Position numbers and translations under genes: made by a program
In this document: one piece after another, positions 8,245 to 14,704 of the stretch
Layout: each line of letters opens with the position of its first letter
Numbering within the stretch: position 1 is the first letter of the stretch
Notes under the pieces: generated by a model
Seen by the model: only the letters and a program-made list of their open reading frames with translations
The model's database searches: none
Told to the model about the DNA's origin: nothing
Source: Bradyrhizobium quebecense
Lineage (GTDB): Bacteria; Pseudomonadota; Alphaproteobacteria; Rhizobiales; Xanthobacteraceae
Reading direction: 5' to 3'
Length of the DNA: 64,000 bases
NCBI RefSeq assembly: GCF_013373795.3
Contig: NZ_CP088022.1
Location: 5,952,001 to 6,016,000, forward strand

Positions 8245-8418
8245 TCAGGCATTATCGTTTGATGGCATGTCCTGGGATCGAACGACCGTCACTTCACGGC
8301 AGGACAGGCAACGACCGACATGAAACTTGATTCCAGTCGTCTGGTCGTCGACGAGCATCAATTCGCTCAAGGGCTCGCCGCATTTGCAAGTGACCGTTTT
8401 CTTATCGGCAAAATACAT
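8245..8418 (-). CDS. Small protein with CxC / CxxC cysteines
   Basis: A 57-residue ORF starting MYFADKKTVTCKCGEPLSE and ending SQDMPSNDNA. Cys11, Cys13, Cys37 and Cys40 (CKC and CLSC) could bind one zinc, as in rubredoxin-like or zinc-ribbon mini proteins. I do not recognise the family. The ATG follows a GGAGGATCT sequence on the minus strand, which is a good ribosome site. It lies in a run of very small minus-strand genes and would be missed by cut-offs of 60 codons. Confidence 0.65.
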   Translation of the reverse strand: MYFADKKTVTCKCGEPLSELMLVDDQTTGIKFHVGRCLSCREVTVVRSQDMPSNDNA

Positions 8419-8543
8419 CTGAGATCCTCCGTGAGCCTGGAGATTTCATCGCGTCATTCGGGCGAACTCGCTTGCGCTCGCCCCCTCGCTTCCGCTCCTT
8501 CTCGGTCCGGGAAATCCGATGGTTGGTGTGTGGCTCTCGGCGC

Positions 8544-8723
8544 TTATTTTGTAGCGGGTGGCTTCCGTAATTCCGCGGCTTCACGCGCCTGCCGCTCGGC
8601 CTTGAGGCGGTGGAAGTTATTGTAGAACGCCTTCTCGTGGGCGAGGTGCTCCTTCATCGCCTGCGACGCGTCCTGCTGACGCTGCTCGTTACGAACCTTG
8701 CGCTGCTGGGGAGTAAGATTCAT
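8544..8723 (-). CDS. Small charged helical protein of unknown function
   Basis: A 59-residue ORF starting MNLTPQQRKVRNEQRQQD, rich in Gln, Lys, Arg and Glu, and predicted to be one long helix (QAMKEHLAHEKAFYNNFHRL, then KAERQAREAAELRK). An AGTCGGAGG ribosome site precedes the ATG. No known domain is seen. The clean codon use and the strong ribosome site are the main evidence that it is real. Confidence 0.62.
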   Translation of the reverse strand: MNLTPQQRKVRNEQRQQDASQAMKEHLAHEKAFYNNFHRLKAERQAREAAELRKPPATK

Positions 8724-8805
8724 ACGACCTCCGACTAAGTTCTTGAATCAACGCTGGATTCAACGCACGAGGCTGGAAAAGGTTGCACCCCGGAAGGAGC
8801 TGGAT

Positions 8806-9732
8806 CTATTTACGCAGGCTCGCCCAGACGCCGCCGAGGATCAGCAAGCCGCCAACCAGATGGATCAGCTTCGGCGGCTCGCCGAGAATGATCCAGGACA
8901 GCAGTGCGCTTGCGATCGGCGCGACGTAGAGCACGAGCGACGTCCGTACCGAGCCGAACCTTGCGCCGAGCCAGGCGAAGCCGGCATAGGCGATCAGGCC
9001 CGGGACGAGGCCGGCGAACACATAGGCCTCGAACGCCCGGGCGTTGAAGACCGCAGCCGGCGTCGTCCACATTTCCTGGAGCGCGGGCGGCAGCGAGCAC
9101 AGCGCGCCGGCCGTCGAGAACAGGCTGACCCGCGCCAGCAGCGAGGCGTGCGGCGCGACGCGCGATTGCACCAGCGTGTAGCCGGACCAGCCGAGCATCG
9201 CGCACACCACCAGGAGATCGCCCCAGGCCGCGCTCGATTGCGTCAGCGTTTCCAGACGGCCGCCAGAGACGATCAAAAGCGCACCGGCGAGCGCCAGCAC
9301 CGTGCCGAGCCATTGCAGCGGACCGATATGCTCGATGCCGAGCGCGGCCGAGATCAACAGCACCATGATCGGCGACAGCGCGAAGATCAGCGCGATATGG
9401 ATCGCGGTGGTGGTGATGCCCGCGATGTAGACCGGACCGCCGCACAGGAACATGCCGAGGAAGCCCGCGGCGAGGATCGGCCAAAAGTTCTGCGCCAGCG
9501 GGATCTTGCCGTCCCGGATCGCCGCGATCGCAAATGGCGCAAGGCCGATGGCGATGATGCTCCAGCGGAAGAAGGCCAGCGAGAACGGCGGCACCGAGCC
9601 GGCCAGGCCGCGCGCCAGCACCTGATTGGAGGCCTGCCCGACCGCGACCAGGATGAAGCCGGTCAGCGCGACCGCGTCTTCCCAGCCCGGGGCCGGGCGG
9701 CCGACCTGACCTTTCGGCAACTCCGCATCCAT
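8806..9732 (-). CDS. EamA/DMT-family transporter
   Basis: A 308-residue, ten-helix integral membrane protein made of two EamA repeats, as in RhaT/YdcZ-type exporters. Typical words are FSLAFFRWSIIAIGL and FALSPIMVLLISAALG in repeat 1 and YVAPIASALLSWIILGE near the end of repeat 2. The substrate cannot be read from sequence; relatives export amino acids or other small metabolites. It is the downstream member of a minus-strand pair with the transglutaminase-like gene (76-base gap). Confidence 0.85.
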   Translation of the reverse strand: MDAELPKGQVGRPAPGWEDAVALTGFILVAVGQASNQVLARGLAGSVPPFSLAFFRWSIIAIGLAPFAIAAIRDGKIPLAQNFWPILAAGFLGMFLCGGPVYIAGITTTAIHIALIFALSPIMVLLISAALGIEHIGPLQWLGTVLALAGALLIVSGGRLETLTQSSAAWGDLLVVCAMLGWSGYTLVQSRVAPHASLLARVSLFSTAGALCSLPPALQEMWTTPAAVFNARAFEAYVFAGLVPGLIAYAGFAWLGARFGSVRTSLVLYVAPIASALLSWIILGEPPKLIHLVGGLLILGGVWASLRK

Positions 9733-9808
9733 GACACCGCCCCCTCAGCCGGCGCACCTTCACCCAGGACGGCTTCCGTCAGCGCACCACGTTCGCAGCG
9801 CGCTCGCG

Positions 9809-10489
9809 CTATTGCTCCGCCGCCTCGCGCTCCATGTCGCGGCCGGACATGTCCTCGCCCTGCATGTTGGCGTACTCGCGCGCCATCTCGCGCATCAGGA
9901 ATTTGGCGGGGACGTCGTGATAGGTGCCGTGGTCGTTGACATACTGCATGTAGGCACGCCCCGCGCCGTCGAAGGGGTGCAGCAGCGCATCCGAATGGCC
10001 GTCGAAATCGAGCGGCTTGACGCCGAGCTTGGCGCACAGCGTGTCGTTGAAGGTCGGGGTCGCCTTGCGCCAGGCGCCGTCGACGAACACTTCGGTGAAG
10101 CCGTGCCAGGTGAACAGGTCCGAGCCCATGCTCTGGCGCAGCTTCTCGGTGGTGAGATGGTTGCGGACGTCGGCAAAGCCGACCCGGGCCGGGATGCCGT
10201 GGACCCGGCAGGCCGCGGCATAGAGCGCCGCCTTGCCGACGCAGTAGCCATTACCGGCGGCGAGCACGCTAGAGGCCCGGTAGCTCTCGGGCGAGCGCAT
10301 GCTGACATAGGGGTTGTAGCGGATGCCGTCGCGCACCGCGGTGTAGAGCCGGCTCGCTATGTCGCGCGCGCCGGCATCGGCTGGGACGGCGGCGCGGGCG
10401 AACGCCTCGACGGCGGGATGGTCGCTGTCGACATATTCGCCGGGGTCGGTGTAGAGGCGGCTGATCGTGTCGGGAAGATGCTCGGTCAT
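9809..10489 (-). CDS. Transglutaminase-like cysteine protease-fold protein
   Basis: A 226-residue protein with a transglutaminase-like core. The putative nucleophile is in GNGYCVGKAAL (Cys about residue 82), with a His in FTWHGFTEVFV and an acidic residue shortly after (DGAWRKATPTFN), giving the Cys-His-Asp order. The segment GIPARVGFADVRNH is also typical. No signal peptide is seen, so it is probably cytoplasmic. Bacterial members are usually proteases or amidases of unknown target. The C-terminal 25 residues are highly charged (GEDMSGRDMEREAAEQ). Confidence 0.85.
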   Translation of the reverse strand: MTEHLPDTISRLYTDPGEYVDSDHPAVEAFARAAVPADAGARDIASRLYTAVRDGIRYNPYVSMRSPESYRASSVLAAGNGYCVGKAALYAAACRVHGIPARVGFADVRNHLTTEKLRQSMGSDLFTWHGFTEVFVDGAWRKATPTFNDTLCAKLGVKPLDFDGHSDALLHPFDGAGRAYMQYVNDHGTYHDVPAKFLMREMAREYANMQGEDMSGRDMEREAAEQ

Positions 10490-10560
10490 GGCGCAACCTT
10501 AGCAAGCCATGTGCGCAGTTCAATGCAGCAGGTGCAGCCCTTCTTGCAGCCCTGCCCCGC

Positions 10561-10664
10561 CAGAGCCCTTCCGTTCCGATTGAATCGGAACGGGGACTCC
10601 GGCTTGCAGTCTTGACGCGTTTTCTTGACGCGAACCGGCGGCCACTTCGCTCGAAAACGCTTTA
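10561..10664. repeat. Family C palindromic repeat, copy 2
   Basis: It contains the hairpin CCGTTCCGATTGAATCGGAACGG, GACGCGTTTTCTTGACGCG and CCACTTCGCTCGAAAACGC, and ends CTTTAG. The last bases (TTA at 10662-10664, TAA on the minus strand) are the stop codon of the 73-residue membrane protein gene. Confidence 0.9.
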
Positions 10665-10883
10665 GTTCCTGAAGCGTTCGTCCCACTGCGGCGGCCGGTA
10701 GCTGCGCCGCTTCGCCTTGAAATATTCGCGTGCGAAATGGATGCCGATCCCGATCAGGAACGGCGGTGCGAGCGCGGCGGCGATCATCAGCGCGGTGATC
10801 GACTTCGGCGTCAGGATGTCCAGCACCATCGACGCCAGCAGCCATAGCGTGGCAGCAATCACCGCGACGTCGACATGCTTCAT
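10662..10883 (-). CDS. Small membrane protein of unknown function
   Basis: A 73-residue protein with two predicted helices (VAVIAATLWLLASMVLDIL and ALMIAAALAPPFLIGIGIHF) and a basic cytoplasmic tail ending RRSYRPPQWDERFRN. No family is recognised. Its TAA stop codon is the terminal trinucleotide of the family C repeat, so its 3' end has been set by the repeat. Confidence 0.65.
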   Translation of the reverse strand: MKHVDVAVIAATLWLLASMVLDILTPKSITALMIAAALAPPFLIGIGIHFAREYFKAKRRSYRPPQWDERFRN

Positions 10884-11020
10884 TCCGCAGTCTTTCCTTG
10901 GTCCCTGACCACGATCCGGGTTCCATCCTACCGGCTGGCCCCGGGCGCGCCAAGGATTCCGGCGGCAGACGATACCTCCAGCCCTTCACTTTTTTGGACG
11001 GTCCGCAGGCAACGTAGACC

Positions 11021-11062
11021 AGGTTGAACCAAGGCGGCGGCCGCAATGAGCCGCCGTTCAAC
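11021..11062. other. Hairpin downstream of crcB
   Basis: The inverted pair GGTTGAAC-GGCGGC and GCCGCC-GTTCAACC (one mismatch position) lies within five bases of the crcB stop codon. There is no T tract on the minus strand, so it may protect the transcript 3' end rather than terminate it alone. Confidence 0.5.
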
Positions 11063-11065
11063 CGA

Positions 11066-11452
11066 TCAAGCCGCGAACGCCCGCACCAGCAGCAGGCCGG
11101 CGAACAGCGCGAGGATCGAGAGCGCAACGGAGGCCGCGATGTAGGCAGCGGCCGGCCATAGCTCGCCCCGCTGCATCAACACGATCGCATCGAGCGAAAA
11201 GGTCGAGAAGGTGGTGAAGCCGCCGCAGATGCCGACGGTGAGAAACACCCGCACCGCCTGGCTGACATTCCAGGTCAGCGCGAAGGACTCCGCGAAGACG
11301 CCGATCAGGAACGAGCCCACGATATTGATCGCCAGCGTGCCCCAGGGAAATCCGGCGCCGACCAGACGCCCCGCGCCGATCGCCACCAGATAGCGCGCGA
11401 CCGATCCCAGCGAACCGCCGATCGCGACCGCCGCCAACAACTGAACGTTCAA
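11066..11452 (-). CDS. crcB: Fluoride channel CrcB/Fluc
   Basis: A 128-residue protein with four membrane helices and the CrcB signatures GGSLGSVARYL, GTLAINIVGSFLIG and GGFTTFSTFSLD. Fluc proteins form antiparallel dimers in the inner membrane and export fluoride. I prefer the TTG start at 11450-11452: it overlaps the TGA of the upstream 57-residue gene (TTGA), has GGAAAGG seven bases upstream and gives the usual Fluc length. A GTG at 11476 would add eight residues. The fluoride riboswitch upstream of the pair confirms the role. Confidence 0.95.
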   Translation of the reverse strand: MNVQLLAAVAIGGSLGSVARYLVAIGAGRLVGAGFPWGTLAINIVGSFLIGVFAESFALTWNVSQAVRVFLTVGICGGFTTFSTFSLDAIVLMQRGELWPAAAYIAASVALSILALFAGLLLVRAFAA

Positions 11453-11622
11453 GATTTTGCCTTTCCGCCCCGCCACTCGGCGACGCCTGTCACAAGCCCA
11501 ACAACGAAGGTCGCGGCGATCAGCTCGCCCGGGGCGCCGGCCAATAGGGCGACGACACCGACGAGCCAGATCGACCCGACCAGCGACAATGCGATTGAGA
11601 GTGAACCAGGAAGACCCGTCAT
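11449..11622 (-). CDS. Small membrane protein coupled to crcB
   Basis: A 57-residue protein starting MTGLPGSLSIALSLVGSIW with two predicted membrane helices and a basic end (EWRGGKAKS). It is the first gene after the fluoride riboswitch, and its stop overlaps the crcB TTG start, so the two are translationally coupled. I do not recognise the family. A role in fluoride resistance is inferred from position only. ATG 11622 has GAAGGGGC upstream; longer upstream starts would run into the riboswitch RNA. Confidence 0.72.
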   Translation of the reverse strand: MTGLPGSLSIALSLVGSIWLVGVVALLAGAPGELIAATFVVGLVTGVAEWRGGKAKS

Positions 11623-11674
11623 GCGCTGCCCCTTCTCATTCGCGGGGCGCGCTGCGGATCGGCGGTGGCGCATG

Positions 11675-11750
11675 CTCCTACCGACGCTGTCGCGCCCGGT
11701 AGGAGTCATCAGCCTTGCGGCGGTTATCGGGGGACTCCATCCCCATCAAC
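11675..11750 (-). ncRNA. Fluoride riboswitch (crcB RNA motif)
   Basis: Read on the minus strand, the aptamer shows GGGGATGGAGTCCCC (P1 with the conserved GATGG), then AACCGCC, GCAAGGCTGATGACTCC and TAC, in the order and spacing of the crcB motif. The 3' aptamer strand CTCCTACCG can instead pair with CGGTAGGAG 20 bases downstream (11675-11706), which would be the expression platform. It lies about 50-75 bases upstream of ATG 11622. Fluoride binding is expected to switch on the small membrane protein and crcB. Confidence 0.92.
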
Positions 11751-11812
11751 GCAGGGATGGTAGGCGAGCCCAGCGGCGGGAGCAAGTCGGCGTCCCGCGC
11801 CGGCGTGACTGC

Positions 11813-12007
11813 TCATTCATTCATCGACAGCATCGCGTTCAGTTCGACGGCGGTCCGCAGCTGCTCGATGCGCGCGGCAATCTGTTCGCGCTTGGCGCCA
11901 CGCGGCAATTCCGCGAGCTGGCTCTCGAGCCGCATCCGGTGTTCTTCGAGGCGCTGCTCGAAGGTGTGGGGTTCAGATCGCTTCCGCTTCCGAATCGTCT
12001 TCTCCAT
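11813..12007 (-). CDS. Small coiled-coil-like protein of unknown function
   Basis: A 64-residue protein starting MEKTIRKRKRSEPHTFEQRL, predicted to be almost entirely helical with heptad-like leucines (RLEEHRMRLESQLAELPRG, then IAARIEQLRTAVELNAML). The basic N-terminus could bind nucleic acid. It overlaps the end of the 58-residue gene by 35 bases in another frame, so both probably share the EcfG-type promoter at 12169-12193. ATG 12007 has AAGGGTGA upstream. The family is unknown to me. Confidence 0.65.
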   Translation of the reverse strand: MEKTIRKRKRSEPHTFEQRLEEHRMRLESQLAELPRGAKREQIAARIEQLRTAVELNAMLSMNE

Positions 12008-12149
12008 CACTCACCCTTGGCGGTTGCAGACCGGGACTATTGGCCCAGCGGTCCAGTTGATCGATCACCCGTGCGTGGCTCGGGCGCCGCGGTTCCGGCG
12101 CTTCCGGCTCCTCGGATAGCTTTCGGGGCAGCTTGACGTGGTTGGTCAT
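11973..12149 (-). CDS. Small acidic/proline-rich protein, putative stress gene
   Basis: A 58-residue protein starting MTNHVKLPRKLSEEPEAPEP and ending GEDDSEAEAI, acidic and Pro-rich, probably unstructured. No domain is recognised. ATG 12149 is preceded by GGGAGTGA and lies 19 bases after the -10 of a perfect EcfG-type promoter. A start further up (12170) would overlap the promoter and is excluded. Confidence 0.65.
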   Translation of the reverse strand: MTNHVKLPRKLSEEPEAPEPRRPSHARVIDQLDRWANSPGLQPPRVSDGEDDSEAEAI

Positions 12150-12168
12150 GGCGTCACTCCCGCCAGAC

Positions 12169-12193
12169 AACGGAGGGGCAGCCGGATCGTTCC
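12169..12193 (-). promoter_or_regulatory. EcfG-type promoter, divergent pair (left)
   Basis: Minus strand GGAAC, 16 bases, CGTT. It faces away from the equally perfect site at 12265-12289; the AT-rich stretch between them holds nothing else recognisable. Confidence 0.82.
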
Positions 12194-12264
12194 CTTAGTT
12201 TTTCTTGTAAGTCATTGATTTTATTTGATTAACATACTCAATCGACGTCTTTATCTCAAGCTAT

Positions 12265-12289
12265 GGAACCCACCGCGAATTGGTTCGTT
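12265..12289 (+). promoter_or_regulatory. EcfG-type promoter, divergent pair (right)
   Basis: Plus strand GGAAC, 16 bases, CGTTT, 40 bases upstream of ATG 12329. Confidence 0.85.
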
Positions 12290-12328
12290 TAGCAAATTAC
12301 TCAACTAACTAATTCTGGGCGATTTGCG

Positions 12329-12571
12329 ATGAATGAACTTCGCGCTGAACGTCTTCAAGTCATGCTTTCCCCCGAAGAATTATCGGCTCTCGACGATTTC
12401 CGCTTCAGGCACCGCATGCCGACCCGTGCCGCAGCCGTGCGCGAGCTGCTCAGGCTCGGTCTGGCCGGCAACGGCGTCGATGGAGGGGCCGGGGTGAAGT
12501 CGAGCGAGTATGGGGTGTTTAACCGGGGGCCGGATGGGCACACCCAAGGGGACGCGCCGCAAGGGGAGTAA
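12329..12571 (+). CDS. Ribbon-helix-helix-like small protein
   Basis: An 80-residue protein. Residues 1-48 (ERLQVMLSPEELSALDDFRF, then RAAAVRELLRLGL) fit the beta strand, helix, turn, helix layout of ribbon-helix-helix DNA-binding proteins: RLQVML is the strand and TRAAAVRELLRLGL the second helix. The last 30 residues are Gly-rich and probably disordered. It follows a perfect EcfG-type promoter, so it may be a second-tier stress regulator. No toxin partner is adjacent. Confidence 0.72.
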   Translation: MNELRAERLQVMLSPEELSALDDFRFRHRMPTRAAAVRELLRLGLAGNGVDGGAGVKSSEYGVFNRGPDGHTQGDAPQGE

Positions 12572-12597
12572 CGGCGCGTTGGCGCTGATGCGGCGGT

Positions 12598-12738
12598 TCA
12601 GCCGGCGACGAAGAGGTCCACGACCGCTTTCAGCGTGCAGACCACAAGCGCCGAGGTGAACATCGCCGTACCGAGATCTGCGAGATAAAGCAGCTGCGCC
12701 TTCTGCTCCGCATCAAGCCGCGCGATCGCCTTGCGCAT
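12598..12738 (-). CDS. 46-residue membrane-associated protein, putative stress gene
   Basis: The ORF starts MRKAIARLDAEQKAQLLYLA and ends KAVVDLFVAG. It has one amphipathic helix followed by a hydrophobic helix (about residues 20-44). It is very short, but the -10 of a perfect EcfG-type promoter is 23 bases upstream of its ATG and an AAAAGGGAG ribosome site precedes it. No family is recognised. Confidence 0.6.
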   Translation of the reverse strand: MRKAIARLDAEQKAQLLYLADLGTAMFTSALVVCTLKAVVDLFVAG

Positions 12739-12760
12739 GGCCAAGCTCCCTTTTCAGGAG

Positions 12761-12785
12761 AACGCGTCGCGTGAACGTCGGTTCC
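12761..12785 (-). promoter_or_regulatory. EcfG-type promoter ahead of the 46-residue gene
   Basis: Minus strand GGAAC, 16 bases, CGTT, placed between the EamA gene (which starts at 13680 and ends at 12799) and the tiny ORF at 12598-12738. Confidence 0.78.
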
Positions 12786-12798
12786 CTCGGCCGCCTTC

Positions 12799-13680
12799 TC
12801 ACGCCCGCTGCAGCGCCAGCGTCACGCCGCTGAGCGTCAGCGCCATCGCGCCGATCTCACGCAGCCCCAACGGCTCGCCGACAATGATCGCAGCCGAAAT
12901 CACGCCAATGACCGGCACCAGCAGCATGCCGGTCGACGCCGATGTCGGCGGCAGGCGGCGCAGCGTCTCGAACCAGGTGAGATAGCAGATGCCCATCGGC
13001 ATCAGCGTCATATAGGCAAAGCAGCCGAGGCCGAACGGCGTGATCGCGACATAGTTCGGGTGCTCGAACAGAACGCCGAGCAGCAGCATCACCAGACAGC
13101 CGATGCCAACCTGCCAGGCGACCACCGCGAGCGGCGGCATCGGCAGCGGCTTGCGGTTCAGCACGTTGCCGAGCGCGAACAGGATGGCGCAGGCGAGCGC
13201 AAGCGCGATGCCGGTGAGCTTGTCGGCGCTGAACCCAAAGCCGTTGCCGCCGAGCAGGAGCGCGACCCCGGCGACCCCGAGCACCAGCGCCGCCAGATCC
13301 CGCAGCGTCGGGCGGCTGTGCAGCACCGGCCAGGCAAACAGCATCGCCCAGATCGGCATGGTGTAGGCAAGGAGCGCCCCCTCGCCGACCGTGACAAATT
13401 TCATCGCGATGGTGCCAAAACCCATCCAGGCGAAGACGTTGGTGAAGGAGGCGAACAACAGCCGCGGCAGCGCCTCGCGCGGCACCGCGAGCGACTGGCC
13501 GCGGGCCAGCGCCAGCGTGCCCAGGATCACCGCCGCGCAGGTCCCGGCCAGCCCGCGGGCGAACAACGGCGGCCATTGCTGCAGCAACAGCTTCATCAGC
13601 GGCCAGTTCAGGGCCCAGCCGAAGGCCGTCACCACCAGGCAGAGAGAGCCGATCGTTCGGTCGCGTTGCGTCTTGTCCAT
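12799..13680 (-). CDS. EamA/DMT-family transporter (second paralogue)
   Basis: A 293-residue protein with about ten membrane helices and two EamA repeats: ALNWPLMKLLLQQWPPLFAR with EGALLAYTMPIWAMLFAW in the first, and STGMLLVPVIGVISAAIIVGE in the second. It is not closely similar by eye to the EamA protein at 8806-9732, so it is not a recent duplicate. The substrate is unknown. It is transcribed alone. Confidence 0.85.
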   Translation of the reverse strand: MDKTQRDRTIGSLCLVVTAFGWALNWPLMKLLLQQWPPLFARGLAGTCAAVILGTLALARGQSLAVPREALPRLLFASFTNVFAWMGFGTIAMKFVTVGEGALLAYTMPIWAMLFAWPVLHSRPTLRDLAALVLGVAGVALLLGGNGFGFSADKLTGIALALACAILFALGNVLNRKPLPMPPLAVVAWQVGIGCLVMLLLGVLFEHPNYVAITPFGLGCFAYMTLMPMGICYLTWFETLRRLPPTSASTGMLLVPVIGVISAAIIVGEPLGLREIGAMALTLSGVTLALQRA

Positions 13681-13762
13681 CGGCCGCGCTTAGCAGGCAG
13701 AGGCACGCGATTCCACATCGCAGCGCGCATGCCGCGTCGGCGTGTACCTTCGATACCGCCCG

Positions 13763-14488
13763 TCAGGCAAAGGTGCCGATCGAGACCCGCGGCCAGCCCT
13801 CGCTTTTCCGCGCGGCGGCAAGCTTGCTTGTCCAGGCATCGATCAGGCTTGCGACGAGGAGACGGCCGGTGCCGCGCATATCGGGCAGTTTCATGGTCGG
13901 CGTGCCGAGCGCGAGCGCGATCACGCCGTGCACGGCCGCAAGCAGCGCGGTTGCGAGCCGCGGCGGCAGGCCGGACGCCGGCTCGGCGCCATGTGCCGCG
14001 AGATACTCCCGCACTGAGATCACGAACAGCTCGTAGCTGCGGCGGGCGATCTCGGTCTCGCCGAAATAAACGCCGTCGGGAAACCGACGGTCCTCGACCG
14101 TGCCGGACATCGAGAACAGCGAGCGGAAGTGATCGGGATTGTCGGCCCAGTAGTCGAGATAGGTTTCCATCACCCGCCGCAGCCGCGCATCGCTGTCGGC
14201 CGTCTGCGCGCGGACCCATTCGAGCCGTTCGGCAACCGCCTCGAGATTCTGCTGCTTCACCGCGAGCAGCAGCAACAGCTTGGTCGGATAATATTTGAGG
14301 ACGGTGCCCTTCGAATAGCCGATCGCATCGGCGATCTTCTGGATCGAGACGGTCTCGAGCGCGCCGGCGGCGAACTCCTTGCGCGCGGTCTCGAGGATCA
14401 ACGCCTTCAGCGCCTCCTTGTCGGCCTCCTGACGCGCCCTGCGCTGAAAGCGCCGCGCGCCCTTGCTGGATCGCTCCTCGATCGACAT
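13763..14488 (-). CDS. TetR/AcrR family transcriptional regulator
   Basis: A 241-residue protein. The helix-turn-helix lies at about residues 25-70: ILETARKEFAAGALETVSIQ, then KIADAIGYSKGTVLKYYPTK, the usual TetR signature with FPSK replaced by YPTK. The C-terminal part is the ligand-binding and dimer domain. A basic leader (RRFQRRARQEADKEA) precedes the HTH. The gene is divergent from a cytochrome P450, and the intergenic region holds a perfect 11-bp palindrome near the P450 start that is its likely operator. The frame is open far upstream, but ATG 14488 is the first start after the family C repeat. Confidence 0.9.
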   Translation of the reverse strand: MSIEERSSKGARRFQRRARQEADKEALKALILETARKEFAAGALETVSIQKIADAIGYSKGTVLKYYPTKLLLLLAVKQQNLEAVAERLEWVRAQTADSDARLRRVMETYLDYWADNPDHFRSLFSMSGTVEDRRFPDGVYFGETEIARRSYELFVISVREYLAAHGAEPASGLPPRLATALLAAVHGVIALALGTPTMKLPDMRGTGRLLVASLIDAWTSKLAAARKSEGWPRVSIGTFA

Positions 14489-14499
14489 TGCCGTCTCCT

Positions 14500-14640
14500 G
14501 GAGCACTTTCGGTTCTGATTGAATCAGAACCGAAGCTCTAGCTTCTCGTTTTGACGCGTTTTCTTCACGCGAACCGGTACCCACTTCGCTCGAAAACGCT
14601 CTAGAGCCTTTTCCGCTCCGATGGAATCGAAACGAGGCTC
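14500..14640. repeat. Family C palindromic repeat, copy 3, with a partial second copy
   Basis: A full copy (14500-14606) has hairpin GGTTCTGATTGAATCAGAACC, GACGCGTTTTCTTCACGCG and CCACTTCGCTCGAAAACGC, and ends GCTCTAG. It is followed by a degenerate second left arm (GAGCCTTTTCCGCTCCGATGG onward, ending GAGGCTC). This is the only copy not at the 3' end of a gene: it lies between divergent tetR and P450 genes. Confidence 0.85.
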
Positions 14641-14656
14641 CCCCTTGCCATACCCT

Positions 14657-14682
14657 AGTTAATTGACTATGGTCAATTAACT
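14657..14682. promoter_or_regulatory. Probable TetR operator palindrome
   Basis: AGTTAATTGAC, spacer TATG, GTCAATTAACT: a perfect 11-bp inverted repeat ending 22 bases before the P450 start codon. The symmetry, the length and the adjacent divergent tetR gene point to autoregulated repression of the P450. Confidence 0.82.
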
Positions 14683-14704
14683 GATCATGAAACGGGAGGA
14701 TGCA

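Noticed and set aside
8049..8252. 67-codon ORF on the minus strand
   Set aside because: Composition not protein-like, it overlaps the orphan terminator hairpin, and it has no ribosome site.
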